40,301 nucleotides of DNA from Bradyrhizobium acaciae (GTDB taxonomy: Bacteria > Pseudomonadota > Alphaproteobacteria > Rhizobiales > Xanthobacteraceae). Of the stretch, positions 25,375 through 33,675 are shown one piece after another (the stretch's first letter is position 1; every line of letters starts with the position of its first letter). The notes below the pieces were generated by a model. That model was not told the origin of the DNA and searched no databases. It saw nothing but the letters and a program-made list of their open reading frames with translations. The stretch spans positions 1 to 40,301 of the forward strand of contig NZ_JACMYK010000064.1 of assembly GCF_020889785.1 (NCBI RefSeq), written 5' to 3'. Both the position numbers and the translations under genes were made by a program.

Positions 25375-26838
25375 TCAATCGATCTCGCGGCGGATCGGGC
25401 GGCGCTTGCCGACCTTGGGCGGAAATGCCAGCAGCGCGTGGGCCTGCACCCGAACCGGATGCTCGAGGCAGGCTTTGAGCAGATCCTCCAGATGCGCGAC
25501 CGAGCCGTGCAGCCGCGACATCGGCACGTCCTGGCCGAGCACGACGCGCGCCTCGACCAGGTCGACGCCGCGCTGCACGATCTCGAACTGCGCCAGATGC
25601 AAATTGCAGTCGAACATCCAGCGATAGGTCGCATCCAAGATGCTGCCGGCCGGCACCTTGCGGCCGTCGCGGTTGACGAAGGCGTCGTTGAGCCTTCCGT
25701 CGATGCTGGCGATCTGCGACCAGCTGATATCAGACGGCGCAGGATTCGCCGGCTGGGTGATGTAGTCGCCCTGCACGTAGCGGATGAACGGCATCGCTTC
25801 GTTGAGCAGGTTGGTGATGACAGCGATGCCGGACTGGCCGGGCGCTTGCGGCTCCATCGTGACGGGGTCGAGCACATCGAGACGCACGGTGTCCTCGCAA
25901 ACATGATACTGGCCGTTGGGCATCTCGAGCGCGATCCGCGTCGCCTCCTCGGAGGAATATTCGTCGAGCACGGGCACGCCGAGCTGGCGCGACCATTCCT
26001 GACGCGCGGCGCGCGAGGAATATTCCGAATGCGTCACCGCGAGATTGAGCGACGAACGGAACTCGTCGACATGCGGCATCAACGCATCCAGGCTCGACGG
26101 ATAGAGCGACAGGATCTTCGGCCCGAGATAGCGCAGATGCTGGGCGACGCGCGCCGGCGGGATCAGGTTCGAGATGAACGCGGTCGGATAGTCACCGCCG
26201 ATCGAATCGAACCACCACGGCACGGTGTAGACATGCGCCAGCAGATCCTCCGCGCGGTAATTGCCGCCGCTCTGCATCGCGAACTGGCGGACGCCCTGGA
26301 TGGTGTCGGTGATGACGGCGTCATAGTCGACGCGGATCAGCAGGGTCTGGCCGGACGAGCCCGATGAACGGGTCGGAAACAGGTTTTCCGGCTTGTACTT
26401 CTTGTTGACGCACTGGTCCGGGAAGGCCGCGACCAGCTCGGGCTTGGTGATGACCGGAATCTTCTGGATGTCGTCATAATCGCGCAGGTGCTCCGGCTTG
26501 AAGCCCGCCGCATCGTACTTCGCGCGGTAGACCGGAATGTCGCGGTAGGCGAGCTCGACCAGCTCCTTGATGCGGGCGAACTGCCGCGCGCGGATTTCCG
26601 ACACCGGCAGATAGGGATGCCGCATGCATTCGCCGAGATAGTTCGCGGTGGCCGCGACCAGCTCCGGCGCGGCATCGCTGGACGGCTGAAAATCCGGGCG
26701 GGTGTGCTCGGTTTCCCAGAACTGGCGCTGCGGCGCGCTGGCCGCATCAGCGGGGACGAGGGATGCGGCGGCTTGATCGTGCTCCGGCACCAGAGCAAGG
26801 CCGTCATCGGAAACGCTGATCGCAAGGGTGGACGTCAT
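25375..26838 (-). CDS. PaaK-like adenylate-forming enzyme (phenylacetate-CoA ligase family)
   Basis: A 487-aa protein of the phenylacetate-CoA ligase / coenzyme F390 synthetase group. Visible are the opening helices ARIKELVELAYRDIPVYRAKYDAAGF, DYDDIQKIPVITK, the phosphate-binding TRSSGSSGQTL, and LDEYSSEEATRIALEM as the A5-like adenylate site, then YVQGDYI and a C-terminal domain ending VGKRRPIRREID. It should activate a carboxylate as an adenylate; the acceptor (CoA, an amine or a carrier) is not evident. The N-terminal 45 residues are an unusual Ala/Asp-rich extension. The ATG at 26838 follows GGAG six bases upstream. First gene of a four-gene operon with an ABC-2 exporter and a GNAT enzyme. 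Confidence 0.85.
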   Translation of the reverse strand: MTSTLAISVSDDGLALVPEHDQAAASLVPADAASAPQRQFWETEHTRPDFQPSSDAAPELVAATANYLGECMRHPYLPVSEIRARQFARIKELVELAYRDIPVYRAKYDAAGFKPEHLRDYDDIQKIPVITKPELVAAFPDQCVNKKYKPENLFPTRSSGSSGQTLLIRVDYDAVITDTIQGVRQFAMQSGGNYRAEDLLAHVYTVPWWFDSIGGDYPTAFISNLIPPARVAQHLRYLGPKILSLYPSSLDALMPHVDEFRSSLNLAVTHSEYSSRAARQEWSRQLGVPVLDEYSSEEATRIALEMPNGQYHVCEDTVRLDVLDPVTMEPQAPGQSGIAVITNLLNEAMPFIRYVQGDYITQPANPAPSDISWSQIASIDGRLNDAFVNRDGRKVPAGSILDATYRWMFDCNLHLAQFEIVQRGVDLVEARVVLGQDVPMSRLHGSVAHLEDLLKACLEHPVRVQAHALLAFPPKVGKRRPIRREID

Positions 26839-27011
26839 CTTCAGCTCCATGATTGACGGGAGAACCGCCCGTTCATGGCGCTATCAATGGCGTGCGGCGC
26901 TGATGCCCGCCGTGACGCGTGTCACACGCGGCCGCAGCCCGCGCGCATCCCACCCGTCGCAGTCGTTCGCGGCTGCCGCTCCTGATGTCGCTGATTGCCG
27001 TTAGGCGATTG

Positions 27012-27176
27012 CTACTTGCCCCACGTCGCCTTCCTGATCCGCCCCTTGCCGCCGCATTTCTTGCAGGGCTCGGGATAGATTTTCCGTCCCGGCTCGCTCG
27101 GCTGTCTGACTTCGGGGAAGCCTGTCCCGTTGCACGCGTCACACTTCTCTTCATTGGAAATAAGGTGCTTCACCAT
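27012..27176 (-). CDS. Small zinc-finger-like protein with two CxxCxGxG repeats
   Basis: A 54-aa protein starting at the ATG at 27176. It carries CDACNGTGFP and CKKCGGKGRI, two DnaJ-type cysteine repeats separated by about 20 residues, enough for a single zinc site. A short basic tail ends the protein. It has no J domain. DnaJ cysteine-rich regions bind unfolded protein, and similar mini-proteins occur across this bacterial group with no known function. The longer frame to 27245 is less likely. Confidence 0.75.
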   Translation of the reverse strand: MVKHLISNEEKCDACNGTGFPEVRQPSEPGRKIYPEPCKKCGGKGRIRKATWGK

Positions 27177-27359
27177 CGACCGTCCCGGATTGAAAAAATC
27201 CCAAGCCCGCGGGCGCGGGCTTCCGCCATCGCTGGTTACGAACAAAGGCCGGTCGTGGTTTCAGCTGCATGGCTGCCCTGCGCGGCAGCGCATTCGAGAG
27301 GTCCAGGGAACGACGGCGGGACGACCGCCGTTGTCACGCTCTCTCTTTTGAACGTCGCG

Positions 27360-27716
27360 TCACTTCGCCTTCGCCTTCTCGTGGCTCTCGAGTGCCGCCG
27401 TCATCAGCTTCGGCAATTGCGCGGCATAGACCTCGATGAAGGTGGCGTCGCCGCAGGCCTCCGGATCGCGCGCAGCCTGCTCGGCGACCCGCGCGGCCTT
27501 GGCTTCGCATTTCGCAAACATATGCCAGAACCAGTCCGGGCTCTTGCCGAGCACCGGCTTGTGCTTCTTGATGACCGCGGCGCCGACCGCGCTCATCGCG
27601 TTGACGACGCCGGCGCCCAGCGTGCTGATGGCCCGCGCGTTAAGGATATCCTCGCGCGATTGCGCGGAGACGTTTGTCGCAGTCGCTCGTCCGGTCGTTC
27701 GTGCCTTGGCCGGCAT
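27360..27716 (-). CDS. Hypothetical helical protein (118 aa)
   Basis: The ATG at 27716 (MPAKARTTGRATATN) follows AAGGAG; one at 27734 is also possible. After a basic, Thr/Ala-rich N-terminus the rest is predicted helical (ILNARAISTLGAGVVNAMSAVGAAVIKKH, WFWHMFAKCEAKAARVAEQAAR) and ends in an Ala/Lys tail. The general shape recalls phasin-like or stress-associated helical proteins, but no motif proves it. No signal peptide. Confidence 0.65.
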   Translation of the reverse strand: MPAKARTTGRATATNVSAQSREDILNARAISTLGAGVVNAMSAVGAAVIKKHKPVLGKSPDWFWHMFAKCEAKAARVAEQAARDPEACGDATFIEVYAAQLPKLMTAALESHEKAKAK

Positions 27717-27845
27717 GCTCAGCTCCTTGTCCATCCCTGTCGATCCCTGCGCCAAGCCGAGCATCGGCCGGGGAAGTTGAGGAAGGCTCAAGGGGCATGG
27801 TTGAAAAGCGCTATGGATTTCATTCCGGTTTTATGCGCTTCCGAG

Positions 27846-28064
27846 CTATCGGGCCCGGAGGGAGTTTAAGGTCCTTGCGGCGCACGGTCCGTCAGGGCTC
27901 ATTACCCTTCGGCGCCGTAGCGGGCGGATCAGCTGGTCGGCGGCATCGTCCAGATCATCACCAACCACTTGCGGCTGCGGACCGACGCCGAGCAGATCAT
28001 TGCCGGGACGCTCGACCAGCGCGGCCTCCCAGCCGGCGGCCACTGCGCCCGGCCTATCCCAGGG
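27846..28064 (-). pseudogene. C-terminal relic of a HAD (type II haloacid dehalogenase) protein
   Basis: The minus strand from about 28064 reads PWDRPGAVAAGWEAALVERP, then GNDLLGVGPQPQVVGDDL and DDAADQLI. This matches the C-terminal part of type II haloacid dehalogenases (Gly-Trp-Glu-Ala-Ala-Leu-x-x-Arg, then GPxPxxVxxDL). No N-terminal part with the catalytic DxDGT exists upstream. The frame runs on to 27846, past the likely original stop. It lies back-to-back with the next relic. Confidence 0.65.
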
Positions 28065-28084
28065 CGATCAGGCAGAACTCCGAA

Positions 28085-28211
28085 GGGCCGCCGGGCGCCG
28101 AAGCGCGATAATCCGAAGGCGGTCGTCAAACTCCTCGACACCGGATATTTCGCGCTGGAAACCCATGCCGCCGAGATCGCGCAAGGCATCCGCGACTTCC
28201 TGAGCCGCTGA
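28085..28211 (+). pseudogene. C-terminal relic of an alpha/beta hydrolase
   Basis: The plus strand reads GPPGAEA in one frame (28085-28105), then RDNPKAVVKLLDTGYFALET and HAAEIAQGIRDFL in another (28104-28211). This is the end of an alpha/beta hydrolase; the catalytic-His region normally reads LLDTGHFALET. The expected His is a Tyr here. The frame change and the lack of any upstream nucleophile elbow show it is dead. Confidence 0.65.
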
Positions 28212-28302
28212 CTCGCACGCTGGCAAGACCTTCGAAGGCCGAGGAACCCTTGCCCTGGCTGAAATGTTGGAAAGCGATGCAATAACTCAGGAGGAAACCC
28301 GC

Positions 28303-28566
28303 ATGAGAAAACTGTTATTGGCCGGTTTATTGGCGGTAGCCGGTTTCGCGATCGCCACGCCGATCTCCATCGCACCTGCGTCAGCTCAAGTTGCGGTCGA
28401 TACGCCGCTCGGCGGCGTGAGAGTGGGTCCCGAGCCGCGTTACTACCGAGACTACGATCGCCCCGCTTATCGCGCCTACGGATACGATCGCGGATATCGC
28501 GGATGCCGCACCGTGACGATCGAGCGCGACGACGGTTCGGTCCGCAGGGTCCGCCGTTGCGACTAG
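28303..28566 (+). CDS. Small secreted Tyr/Arg-rich protein
   Basis: An 87-aa protein. Residues 1-28 are a signal peptide (KLLLAGLLAVAGFAIATPIS, cut near ASA-Q). The mature part has a Tyr/Arg/Asp-rich run (RYYRDYDRPAYRAYGYDRGYRG) and a CRTVTIERDDGSVRRVRRC end with two cysteines. Such proteins are common in Bradyrhizobium and have no known function. The ATG at 28303 is preceded by AGGAGGAA, an excellent ribosome site. A possible terminator lies at 28652. Confidence 0.8.
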   Translation: MRKLLLAGLLAVAGFAIATPISIAPASAQVAVDTPLGGVRVGPEPRYYRDYDRPAYRAYGYDRGYRGCRTVTIERDDGSVRRVRRCD

Positions 28567-28651
28567 CAGCACCGGACTGGAAGATCGCCGCCGACGCTCG
28601 CAAGCGCGCCGAGCCGGCTGCCGCAAACAAGCAAGCGGGACCTATCCACTA

Positions 28652-28680
28652 AGGCCGCTATAGCTGGCGGCCTCCTTTAT
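28652..28680 (+). terminator. Possible terminator after the Tyr/Arg-rich protein gene
   Basis: AGGCCGC (28652-28658) and GCGGCCT (28667-28673) form a perfect seven-base stem with an eight-base loop, followed by CCTTTAT. The T-run is short, so confidence is moderate. Confidence 0.5.
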
Positions 28681-28708
28681 CCTGTGAATACCCGGGCTCA
28701 TTTGCCGC

Positions 28709-29992
28709 CTACGCCCCGGTGACGCGCCAGATCACGTTGCCGACGTCGTCGGCCACCAGCAGCGAACCATCAGGACCGAGCGCGACGCCGACCGGGCGGC
28801 CGTAGGAGACCTTCTCGTCGGGCGCGAGGAAGCCCGACAGGATGTCCCGCGGCGGCCCCGAGGGGCGGCCGTTCTCGAACGGCACGAACACCACCTTGTA
28901 GCCCGACAGCGTCGAGCGATTCCACGAGCCGTGCTGGCCGATCACCATGCCGTCGGGGAAACCAGGCAGCGTGCCCTTCGGCATCCAGCACAGCCCGAGC
29001 GAGGCGGTGTGGCCGCCGAGCGCGTAGTCCGGCTGGATCGCCTTGGCGACCATCGCCGGATCCTGCGGCACGCGGTCGTCCACCGTCTGGCCCCAGTAGC
29101 AATAGGGCCAGCCGTAGAAGCCGCCGTCACGCACCGAGGTCAGATAGTCCGGCGGCGTCTCGTCGCCGATGCCGTCGCGCTCGTTGACGACGGTCCACAG
29201 CACATTCGTGTTCGGCTCCCATGCGAGCCCGACCGGATTGCGCAGGCCGCCCGCGAAGATGCGGCTGGTGCCTGCCGCGAGATCGAGCTCATAGATCGCG
29301 GCGCGCCCCTCCTCGACCTTCATGCCGTTCTCGGCGATGTTGCTGAGCGAGCCGACGCCGACATAGAGCTTCTTGCCGTCGGGGCTCGGCAGCAGGCTGC
29401 GCGTCCAGTGCCCGTCGGGCTTGAAGGTGACGAGCTTGCGCCCCTCTGCGGTGATGCGATCGGCGCCCGCGACGTAGGGAAACGCGACCACGCCGTCGGT
29501 GTTGCCGACGTAGAAGGTGTCGCCGATCAGCGCCATGCCGAACGGCTGACGCAGTCCCTCCATGAAGGCGCTGCTGCTTTCGGCGACGCCGTCGCCATCG
29601 CGGTCGCGCAGCAGCGTGATGCGGTTGGCGCTGACGCCGAGCGCGGCGGCACGGCGCATTGTCGCCTGCATCGCATAGTGAAACACGCTGCGCGGTGTGC
29701 CCGCGATCTGCGTTGCCTCCGCGATCAGAACGTCGCCGTTGGGCAGCACGTTGATCCAGCGCGGATGATCGAGCCCGGCCGCGAACGCGTTGACCTTGAG
29801 TCCGGGCGCTGCGGTCGGGAGCTGGCCCTTGTCCCAGCCGCGCGCTGTCGGCATCTTCAGCGTCGGGATCGCGCCCTGCGACTTCGCCGCCGGAATCTGC
29901 GGCGCGCTGCCCCAGGCGGGCGCGGGCTCGGCGCCCTGCATCCGCCGCCACGCCACGGCACCGGCCCCGATCGCCGCGACGACGCGCGGCAA
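28709..29992 (-). CDS. Sorbosone dehydrogenase-like (PQQ-type beta-propeller) protein, start possibly frameshifted
   Basis: A protein of about 427 aa of the soluble glucose/sorbosone dehydrogenase beta-propeller family, probably periplasmic. Blades show LPNGDVLIAEATQ, EGLRQPFGMALIGDTFYVGN, RSLLPSPDGKKLYVGVGS, FAGGLRNPVGLAWEPNTNVLW, then GFYGWPYCYWG, GLCWMPKGTLPGFPDGMVIGQHGSWNRS and a last blade DGSLLVADDVGNVIWRV. The in-frame start is a TTG at 29992 with poor spacing. An ATG at 30011 with GGGGAAG upstream is out of frame by one base because of a five-T run (29993-29997). With four Ts it would read MSTSGVLPRVVAAIGAGAVA, a better membrane leader. Related proteins use PQQ; the ligands cannot be confirmed here. 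Confidence 0.82.
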   Translation of the reverse strand: MPRVVAAIGAGAVAWRRMQGAEPAPAWGSAPQIPAAKSQGAIPTLKMPTARGWDKGQLPTAAPGLKVNAFAAGLDHPRWINVLPNGDVLIAEATQIAGTPRSVFHYAMQATMRRAAALGVSANRITLLRDRDGDGVAESSSAFMEGLRQPFGMALIGDTFYVGNTDGVVAFPYVAGADRITAEGRKLVTFKPDGHWTRSLLPSPDGKKLYVGVGSLSNIAENGMKVEEGRAAIYELDLAAGTSRIFAGGLRNPVGLAWEPNTNVLWTVVNERDGIGDETPPDYLTSVRDGGFYGWPYCYWGQTVDDRVPQDPAMVAKAIQPDYALGGHTASLGLCWMPKGTLPGFPDGMVIGQHGSWNRSTLSGYKVVFVPFENGRPSGPPRDILSGFLAPDEKVSYGRPVGVALGPDGSLLVADDVGNVIWRVTGA

Positions 29993-30011
29993 AAACTCCA
30001 GACGTGCTCAT

Positions 30012-30468
30012 GAACTTCCCCTGTTATTCGCGCCTTGATATTGCGCCTTCTTGACGTGCCTTGCCGGCCGCCGCGGCCCGCAGCAGCATTCGCATAATGC
30101 CGGCCCTGATGACAGTAGTTATACGATCTTCGCGGCCGCCCTCGAATCGGGGAGACTGATCGCACGCTCCCTTGTCAGAGCGTTTTCCTCCCTGAGACCT
30201 TGCCCGCCCCGGTCGGCGGGCTTCCTTTTAACGGAGCGTCCAGCTCGGGCGCGGCTCGCCGTCGGCCGTTATAGCCGGAAAAGCATAGCGAATCTGCGGG
30301 ATGCATTCTACCGGGCAGAGCGGCAGCGCCGGTCTCTCGCCCGCGCAAGCCCCCCTCACCAAATCCTGATCCCACCTCTGCGCAAATTCACCTTCGTCAG
30401 CTGCATGGCGGATCAGGAACGCTGCAGCGCGGCGGTCGTTGGTCGCGACACCAGCAAGGAGTGTATGA
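30012..30468. other. Spacer with no convincing gene
   Basis: Reading frames crossing this stretch are Arg/Pro/Ala-rich without motifs. It should hold the promoter of the sorbosone-type gene (leftward) and of the small secreted protein (rightward). The only clear structure is the hairpin at 30202-30221. Confidence 0.6.
30202..30229 (+). terminator. Terminator-like hairpin without an assigned gene
   Basis: GCCCGCC (30202-30208) pairs with GGCGGGC (30215-30221), loop of six, followed by TTCCTTTT. No plus-strand protein gene precedes it, so it may end a short RNA or read-through. Confidence 0.45.
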
Positions 30469-30756
30469 ATGCAACGGAACACCAAGATCCTGGCTCTGGC
30501 CGCGGCGTCGCTGATCGCAACGACAGCGGGTGCGTTCGCGCAGGGCTACTATCCTTATGGGAACCCCGGCCCACGGTACTACGGCGGCCCGCGCTACGAG
30601 ACCTATCAGCCGCAGGTCATGTACAATCAGGTTGAACCCGGCTGGTATGGCGCGATGAACGGCAGCAACCATCCGGCGCCGAGCTCGACGCAGGGCGACG
30701 TCGGTCCGGAAGGGAACAACAACGGCACGCTGACCGGCGTCTACCGGCAGTGGTAG
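30469..30756 (+). CDS. Small secreted Tyr/Gly/Pro-rich protein
   Basis: A 95-aa protein with a signal peptide in residues 1-25 (KILALAAASLIATTAGAFA, cut before QGYY). The mature part begins with a Tyr/Gly/Pro-rich repeat-like run (GYYPYGNPGPRYYGGPRYETY) and has a polar Asn-rich end (EGNNNGTLTGVYRQW). No cysteines. The ATG at 30469 follows AAGGAG; a strong terminator follows at 30771. Function unknown; similar extracytoplasmic proteins abound in this group. Confidence 0.8.
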   Translation: MQRNTKILALAAASLIATTAGAFAQGYYPYGNPGPRYYGGPRYETYQPQVMYNQVEPGWYGAMNGSNHPAPSSTQGDVGPEGNNNGTLTGVYRQW

Positions 30757-30770
30757 CCCACGCGAATTTG

Positions 30771-30805
30771 AAGGCCCGTCGCTTCGGTTGAGCGGCGGGC
30801 CTTTT
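30771..30805 (+). terminator. Strong intrinsic terminator
   Basis: AAGGCCCGTCGCT (30771-30783) and AGCGGCGGGCCTT (30791-30803) form a thirteen-base stem with one G-U pair and a short loop, followed by TT. It stands 15 bases past the end of the small secreted protein and may also serve leftward read-through, because A residues precede the stem. Confidence 0.8.
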
Positions 30806-30858
30806 GCTGTTCAGCAAACGGACAACTGTGAACGCCTCTCCAGCAATGTGGAGGACAA

Positions 30859-32130
30859 TCACTTCACCATCGCGCCGTAGACGATGTCCTGCACGTTCTC
30901 GCGATAAAATTTGCGCAGCTCGCCGGGCGCGGCGGTTCCGACCACCACGACGAGGCGCTCCTTGGGATCGCAGAAGAACTGCGTGCCGTAGGCGCCGTTC
31001 CAGGTGAACTCGCCGGGATTGCCCGGCACCGACGACAGCCCCTCGCTGGTGCGCACCGCGACAGCCAGCCCGAAGCCGAAGCCGCCGCGATGCGGCTCGA
31101 CCGCGGCGACGTTGTTCTTGATCTCCGGCCCGAGATGGTTCGACGTCATCAGGCGCACGGTGCTGGGGCTGAGGATGCGCTTGCCGTCGAGCTCGCCGCC
31201 GTTGAGCAGCATCTGCCCGAAGCGGAGATAATCGCCGACGGTGGCGAACGAGCAGGCGCCGCCGCAGTCGAATTTGGTCGGGGTATCGAGCAGCTTGATC
31301 GATTGCGGCTTGCCGGTGAACGGATCGTTGGGGAACGGTCGCGCCAGCCGCGCCCGCTCGGCATCGGCCGGGTGGAACGTCGCACCCTTCATGCCGAGCG
31401 GCTTCCAGACATTGGACGCGAGATAATCGCCGAGCCGCTGGCCGGACACCTTCTCGACGACGGCGCCGAGCACGTCGATCGAGAAGCCGTACTCGAACTC
31501 GGTACCGGGCTGGTGCACCAGCGGCAGCTTGGTGATGCGGTCGATGAAGGCCGCCGTGTCGCCTTCGACCGCCGGCGCCGTGCCATCGGGATAGAGCCGC
31601 GCCAACGCGCTCGAACTGTCGGGCCGGCCGCCATACATCAGGCCCGAGGTGTGGCGATAGAGATCATGGATGAAGATCGGCCGGGCCTGCGGCTCCATCG
31701 TCGGCGAACCGTCGGCCTGCTGCACGCCGACCTTCATGTCGGCGAACGCCGGATAGTAATCGGCGACCTTCGCCTGCAACGGCAACCGGCCCTGCTCCAT
31801 CAGCGTGAGGCCTGCAACTGCCGCCATCGGCTTGGTCATCGACGCCAGCGCGAACACGGCATCGATCGGCATCGGCGTGCCCTTGACCGGGTCGAGCTGG
31901 CCATAGGCCTTGTAATGCACGAGCTTGCCGTCGCGGGCGATCGCCACCACGGCGCCGGGCACGCGCTTGGCCGCGATCTCGCGCGCGAAGAAGTCGTCGA
32001 GCCGCGTCAGTCCCTGATCCGAGAAACCGACCTGGTGCGCCGCAGCTTCGGGGAGCGGCGGCGCGGCGTGCGCAATGTTGAAGGCAAGACTTGTAGCGGC
32101 GACAGCCGCGGCAATGACGCTCTTTCGCAT
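30859..32130 (-). CDS. Secreted serine hydrolase, beta-lactamase/EstB family
   Basis: A 423-aa protein with a signal peptide (residues 1-22, ending IAHA-A). The SxxK active-site motif of class C-type beta-lactamase folds is S97-M-T-K100. The Tyr motif lies in EFEYGFSIDVLGAVVEKVSG, and HRGGFGFGLAV near residue 345 is the usual position of the third motif region. The order and spacing suit esterases of family VIII and D-aminopeptidase-like proteins as well as beta-lactamase relatives. It is divergent from the caspase-like gene with 366 bases between. Substrate cannot be inferred. Confidence 0.87.
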   Translation of the reverse strand: MRKSVIAAAVAATSLAFNIAHAAPPLPEAAAHQVGFSDQGLTRLDDFFAREIAAKRVPGAVVAIARDGKLVHYKAYGQLDPVKGTPMPIDAVFALASMTKPMAAVAGLTLMEQGRLPLQAKVADYYPAFADMKVGVQQADGSPTMEPQARPIFIHDLYRHTSGLMYGGRPDSSSALARLYPDGTAPAVEGDTAAFIDRITKLPLVHQPGTEFEYGFSIDVLGAVVEKVSGQRLGDYLASNVWKPLGMKGATFHPADAERARLARPFPNDPFTGKPQSIKLLDTPTKFDCGGACSFATVGDYLRFGQMLLNGGELDGKRILSPSTVRLMTSNHLGPEIKNNVAAVEPHRGGFGFGLAVAVRTSEGLSSVPGNPGEFTWNGAYGTQFFCDPKERLVVVVGTAAPGELRKFYRENVQDIVYGAMVK

Positions 32131-32496
32131 TGTTTCCTCACCGGGGACCGCGGGCGATTGTTATGTAGTTCGCTGCCCGCGCCTCGCAGGATTAGATCAC
32201 GCCGACAAGGCCGACAAGGCGTGGCCCCGCGCGGCGGCGTCGCCGGGCTGCATGCCTCCCCGGGCAAGGAACGGCCTCGACCTGGTGCTCGAAGGTCTTC
32301 AGCGCTGCGCCGATCGCCTGGTGCATGTCGAGATATTTGTAGGAGCGGGCGCCGCCGGCGCCAATCTGCTGCCGGCCGAGCCGGTGACGGCAGGCGTCTG
32401 GATGCCCGAAGCAGGCGGCCTGATCGCGCCGCCATTTCCATGGCCGCGGCGCGGCGGCTGCGCTACCCTGAACCCGTCACCTCCGATCGGTCCAGC
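32131..32496. other. Divergent intergenic region, no supported gene
   Basis: This stretch separates the serine hydrolase and caspase-like starts and must hold their promoters. One minus-strand frame around 32280-32345 (ARSYKYLDMHQAIGAALKTF, then EHQVEAV) is coherent enough to be a gene scrap, but it is under 60 codons and I recognise no family. Confidence 0.5.
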
Positions 32497-33657
32497 ATGA
32501 ACCGCCGCGCGTTTGTATCGGGACTGGCTGTTGCCGCGGCGCTCGCGGGCTCTGTCATGCCGGCCGCGGCCGACGGCAAGCGAGTGGCGCTGGTGATCGG
32601 TAACGGCGCCTACAAGAGCGTGCCGGCACTGTCCAATCCGCCAAGTGATGCCGGCGATATCGCCGCGGCGCTGAAGCGCCTCGGCTTCGCCGTCACCCTG
32701 ATCACCAATGGAAGCTTCGACGAGATGCGACGCGGCCTGATCGCGTTCGGGCGCAACGCCGCCGCGGCCGACATGGCCGCGGTGTATTTCGCCGGCCATG
32801 GCATGGAAATCAACGGCGACAACTGGCTGATCCCGGTCGACGCCGAGCTGAAGCGCGACACCGACGCCGCCAATGAAGCGATCAGTTTGCAAAGCGTGAT
32901 GTCGCAGGTGACGAACACCACGAGTCTCGGCCTCGTCATCCTCGATGCCTGCCGCAACAATCCGTTCGCCGCGAAGCTGAGCCGCTCGATTGCGACGCGT
33001 GCCGCACCAACCAGCGGGCTCGGCCGCATCGAGCCGGTCGGCAATGTGCTGGTCGCCTATGCCGCACGCGACGGCACCACCGCGCTCGACGGCGACGGCC
33101 GCAACAGCCCGTTCGCCGCGGCGCTGTTGCGCAACATCGAGACGCCGGGCGTCGAGGTCACCTTCATGTTCCGCAACGTTCGCGACGACGTGATGGAGGC
33201 GACCCGCAACGAGCAGCAGCCGTTCGTCTACGGCTCGCTGTCGCGCAAGGCGATCTATCTGGCAGGCGCGCCGCCGGCTGAGACCGCGGCGACGAAACAG
33301 GCGAACGCCGCGCCGGCGGCCGCAGCTCCCGCATTGCCGACGCCACCTGTGACCCCAGCCGGCGCGATCGATCCCGCGCTGATCGGCACCAGGGAGATCA
33401 TGGTGGCCAGCGGCCGCGGCCAGTCGCGCTGGATCTGGCAAATCATGGCCGACGGCACCTACAAATTCCACGCCGAGCCCTTCCGCTCGGCGCAATCCCA
33501 CGAAGGCACCGTGACCTTTGCGAATGGCCGCTGGACGTTGCACGCGCTGAGGGGGCTGAGGAACTTTACCGATGCCGGCTCCTACGAGGTCCACGACGCG
33601 ACCGCCGTGATCACCGGCAAGCTCGGCACCGGATATTGGAAACGCAGCGTGGAGTGA
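32497..33657 (+). CDS. Secreted caspase-like (metacaspase/peptidase C14) protein
   Basis: A 386-aa protein with a leader (MNRRAFVSGLAVAAALAGSV, cut near AAA-D at 25) whose double Arg permits Tat export. Residues 28-255 are a caspase p20-like fold: KRVALVIGNGAYKSVPAL, a catalytic His in YFAGHGMEI (H101), then VILDACRNNPF with the catalytic Cys at 152. Both catalytic residues are present. A Pro/Ala linker (about 265-290) leads to a separate beta domain of about 90 residues (REIMVASGRGQSRWIWQI to GYWKRSVE). Bacterial members are usually Arg/Lys-specific proteases of unknown purpose. The start is the ATG at 32497; the long frame upstream is spurious. Confidence 0.88.
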   Translation: MNRRAFVSGLAVAAALAGSVMPAAADGKRVALVIGNGAYKSVPALSNPPSDAGDIAAALKRLGFAVTLITNGSFDEMRRGLIAFGRNAAAADMAAVYFAGHGMEINGDNWLIPVDAELKRDTDAANEAISLQSVMSQVTNTTSLGLVILDACRNNPFAAKLSRSIATRAAPTSGLGRIEPVGNVLVAYAARDGTTALDGDGRNSPFAAALLRNIETPGVEVTFMFRNVRDDVMEATRNEQQPFVYGSLSRKAIYLAGAPPAETAATKQANAAPAAAAPALPTPPVTPAGAIDPALIGTREIMVASGRGQSRWIWQIMADGTYKFHAEPFRSAQSHEGTVTFANGRWTLHALRGLRNFTDAGSYEVHDATAVITGKLGTGYWKRSVE

Positions 33658-33675
33658 GGGGCGCGGCGCAAGGCC

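Noticed and set aside
26919..27869. 316-codon plus-strand frame
   Set aside because: It covers two small minus-strand genes with better ribosome sites and recognisable motifs, and its own composition is typical of a shadow.
32280..32345. Minus-strand scrap reading YKYLDMHQAIGAALKTFEHQ
   Set aside because: The text is protein-like, but it is too short, lacks a start and matches no family I can name, so it is only mentioned as a possible gene scrap.
31090..32496. Upstream part of the long frame ending in the caspase-like gene
   Set aside because: This part is antisense to the serine hydrolase and is Arg-rich without motifs. The signal peptide fixes the start at 32497.
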